In this document: in pieces, positions 63,925 to 64,000 of the stretch
How positions within the stretch are numbered: position 1 is the first letter of the stretch
Layout: each line of letters opens with the position of its first letter
Origin: a virus
Virus record (IMG/VR): IMGVR_UViG_3300022592_000003
Span: 25,243-89,242 of that record
DNA: 64,000 nt
Strand: one strand, 5' to 3'
Notes under the pieces: generated by a model
Seen by the model: the letters and a program-made list of their open reading frames with translations, nothing else
What the model was told of the DNA's origin: nothing
Database searches by the model: none
Program-made: the position numbers and the translations under genes

Positions 63925-64000
63925 ATGTCACCACTTATTGAAAGCTTAGGTGGAGCTCACGGATTTGGTTTATTTGCCGCATCTGGTGGTACGCCTATTG
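63925..64000 (+). CDS. partial gene at window end
   Basis: ATG at 63925 opens a frame to the window end (MSPLIESLGGAHGFGLFAAS). Probably another tail or fibre protein from position. 3' truncated. Confidence 0.5.
   Translation, partial: MSPLIESLGGAHGFGLFAASGGTPI

Noticed and set aside
1-64000. Integrase, attachment site or partition genes
   Set aside because: Searched for by motif through the translated genes; none seen, so lifestyle cannot be inferred from this window.

Overview
The window is a stretch of a large, tailed double-stranded DNA phage genome of moderate to low GC whose host is very probably an actinobacterium. The evidence is terminase, portal, scaffold-like and N4-gp56-type capsid genes in order, two WhiB-family regulators, an actinobacterial-type pyrimidine-dimer glycosylase, a DUF4192-like protein, PASTA-domain proteins and a B12-dependent ribonucleotide reductase. 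No integrase, attachment site or CRISPR array was seen. No replication origin was identified.

Layout. 1-12866 (+): DNA metabolism operon: SNF2 helicase end, ribbon-helix-helix and MerR-like proteins, SSB-like protein, family A DNA polymerase, RecA, Cas4-like exonuclease, dNMP kinase, resolvase, WhiB, SpoVS-like protein, metallophosphoesterase. 12908-16485 (-): lysis and surface block: CHAP endolysin, two small membrane proteins, and a secreted PA14/FN3 protein. 16593-22830 (+): holin-like membrane proteins, an HNH endonuclease and many small, tightly overlapping genes of unknown function, including one apparently read through an RF2-like +1 frameshift site. 22838-28557 (+): nucleotidyltransferase, degenerate HAD, TGT-like protein, class II ribonucleotide reductase, NrdH redoxin and a very acidic peptide.

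28625-41281 (-): an accessory, probably early, block of small proteins with an AAA+/VWA pair, a HicA-like protein, a second WhiB, a tRNA-Arg, and several hairpin-rich noncoding gaps. It carries the striking 12-bp element CCAACACAAACA (eight copies, always on the sense strand). 41618-50931 (+): Hsp20, a structured RNA, tRNA-Asn plus a tRNA minihelix, a proteasome-like Ntn hydrolase, a three-member paralogous family two of which carry PASTA domains, and basic proteins of unknown role. 50928-51443 (-): a secreted transglycosylase set against the surrounding strand. 51672-64000 (+): terminase, portal, scaffold, capsid, connector and tail-fibre genes.

The genes fit a phage with its own replication and recombination set and dNTP supply (RNR, NrdH, dNMP kinase), its own regulators (WhiB, SpoVS-like, MerR-like), and selfish HNH or endonuclease VII genes placed between operons. 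A shared -10/start-site pattern (TAKAAT then ATAG) precedes seven transcription units, and strong hairpin terminators separate units. The observations most worth following are the RF2-like frameshift site at 17856-17871, the CCAACACAAACA element, the structured RNA and tRNA minihelix at 42816-43175, the proteasome-like gene, the hairpin masking the endonuclease VII start, and the NTase/HAD/TGT-like cassette.
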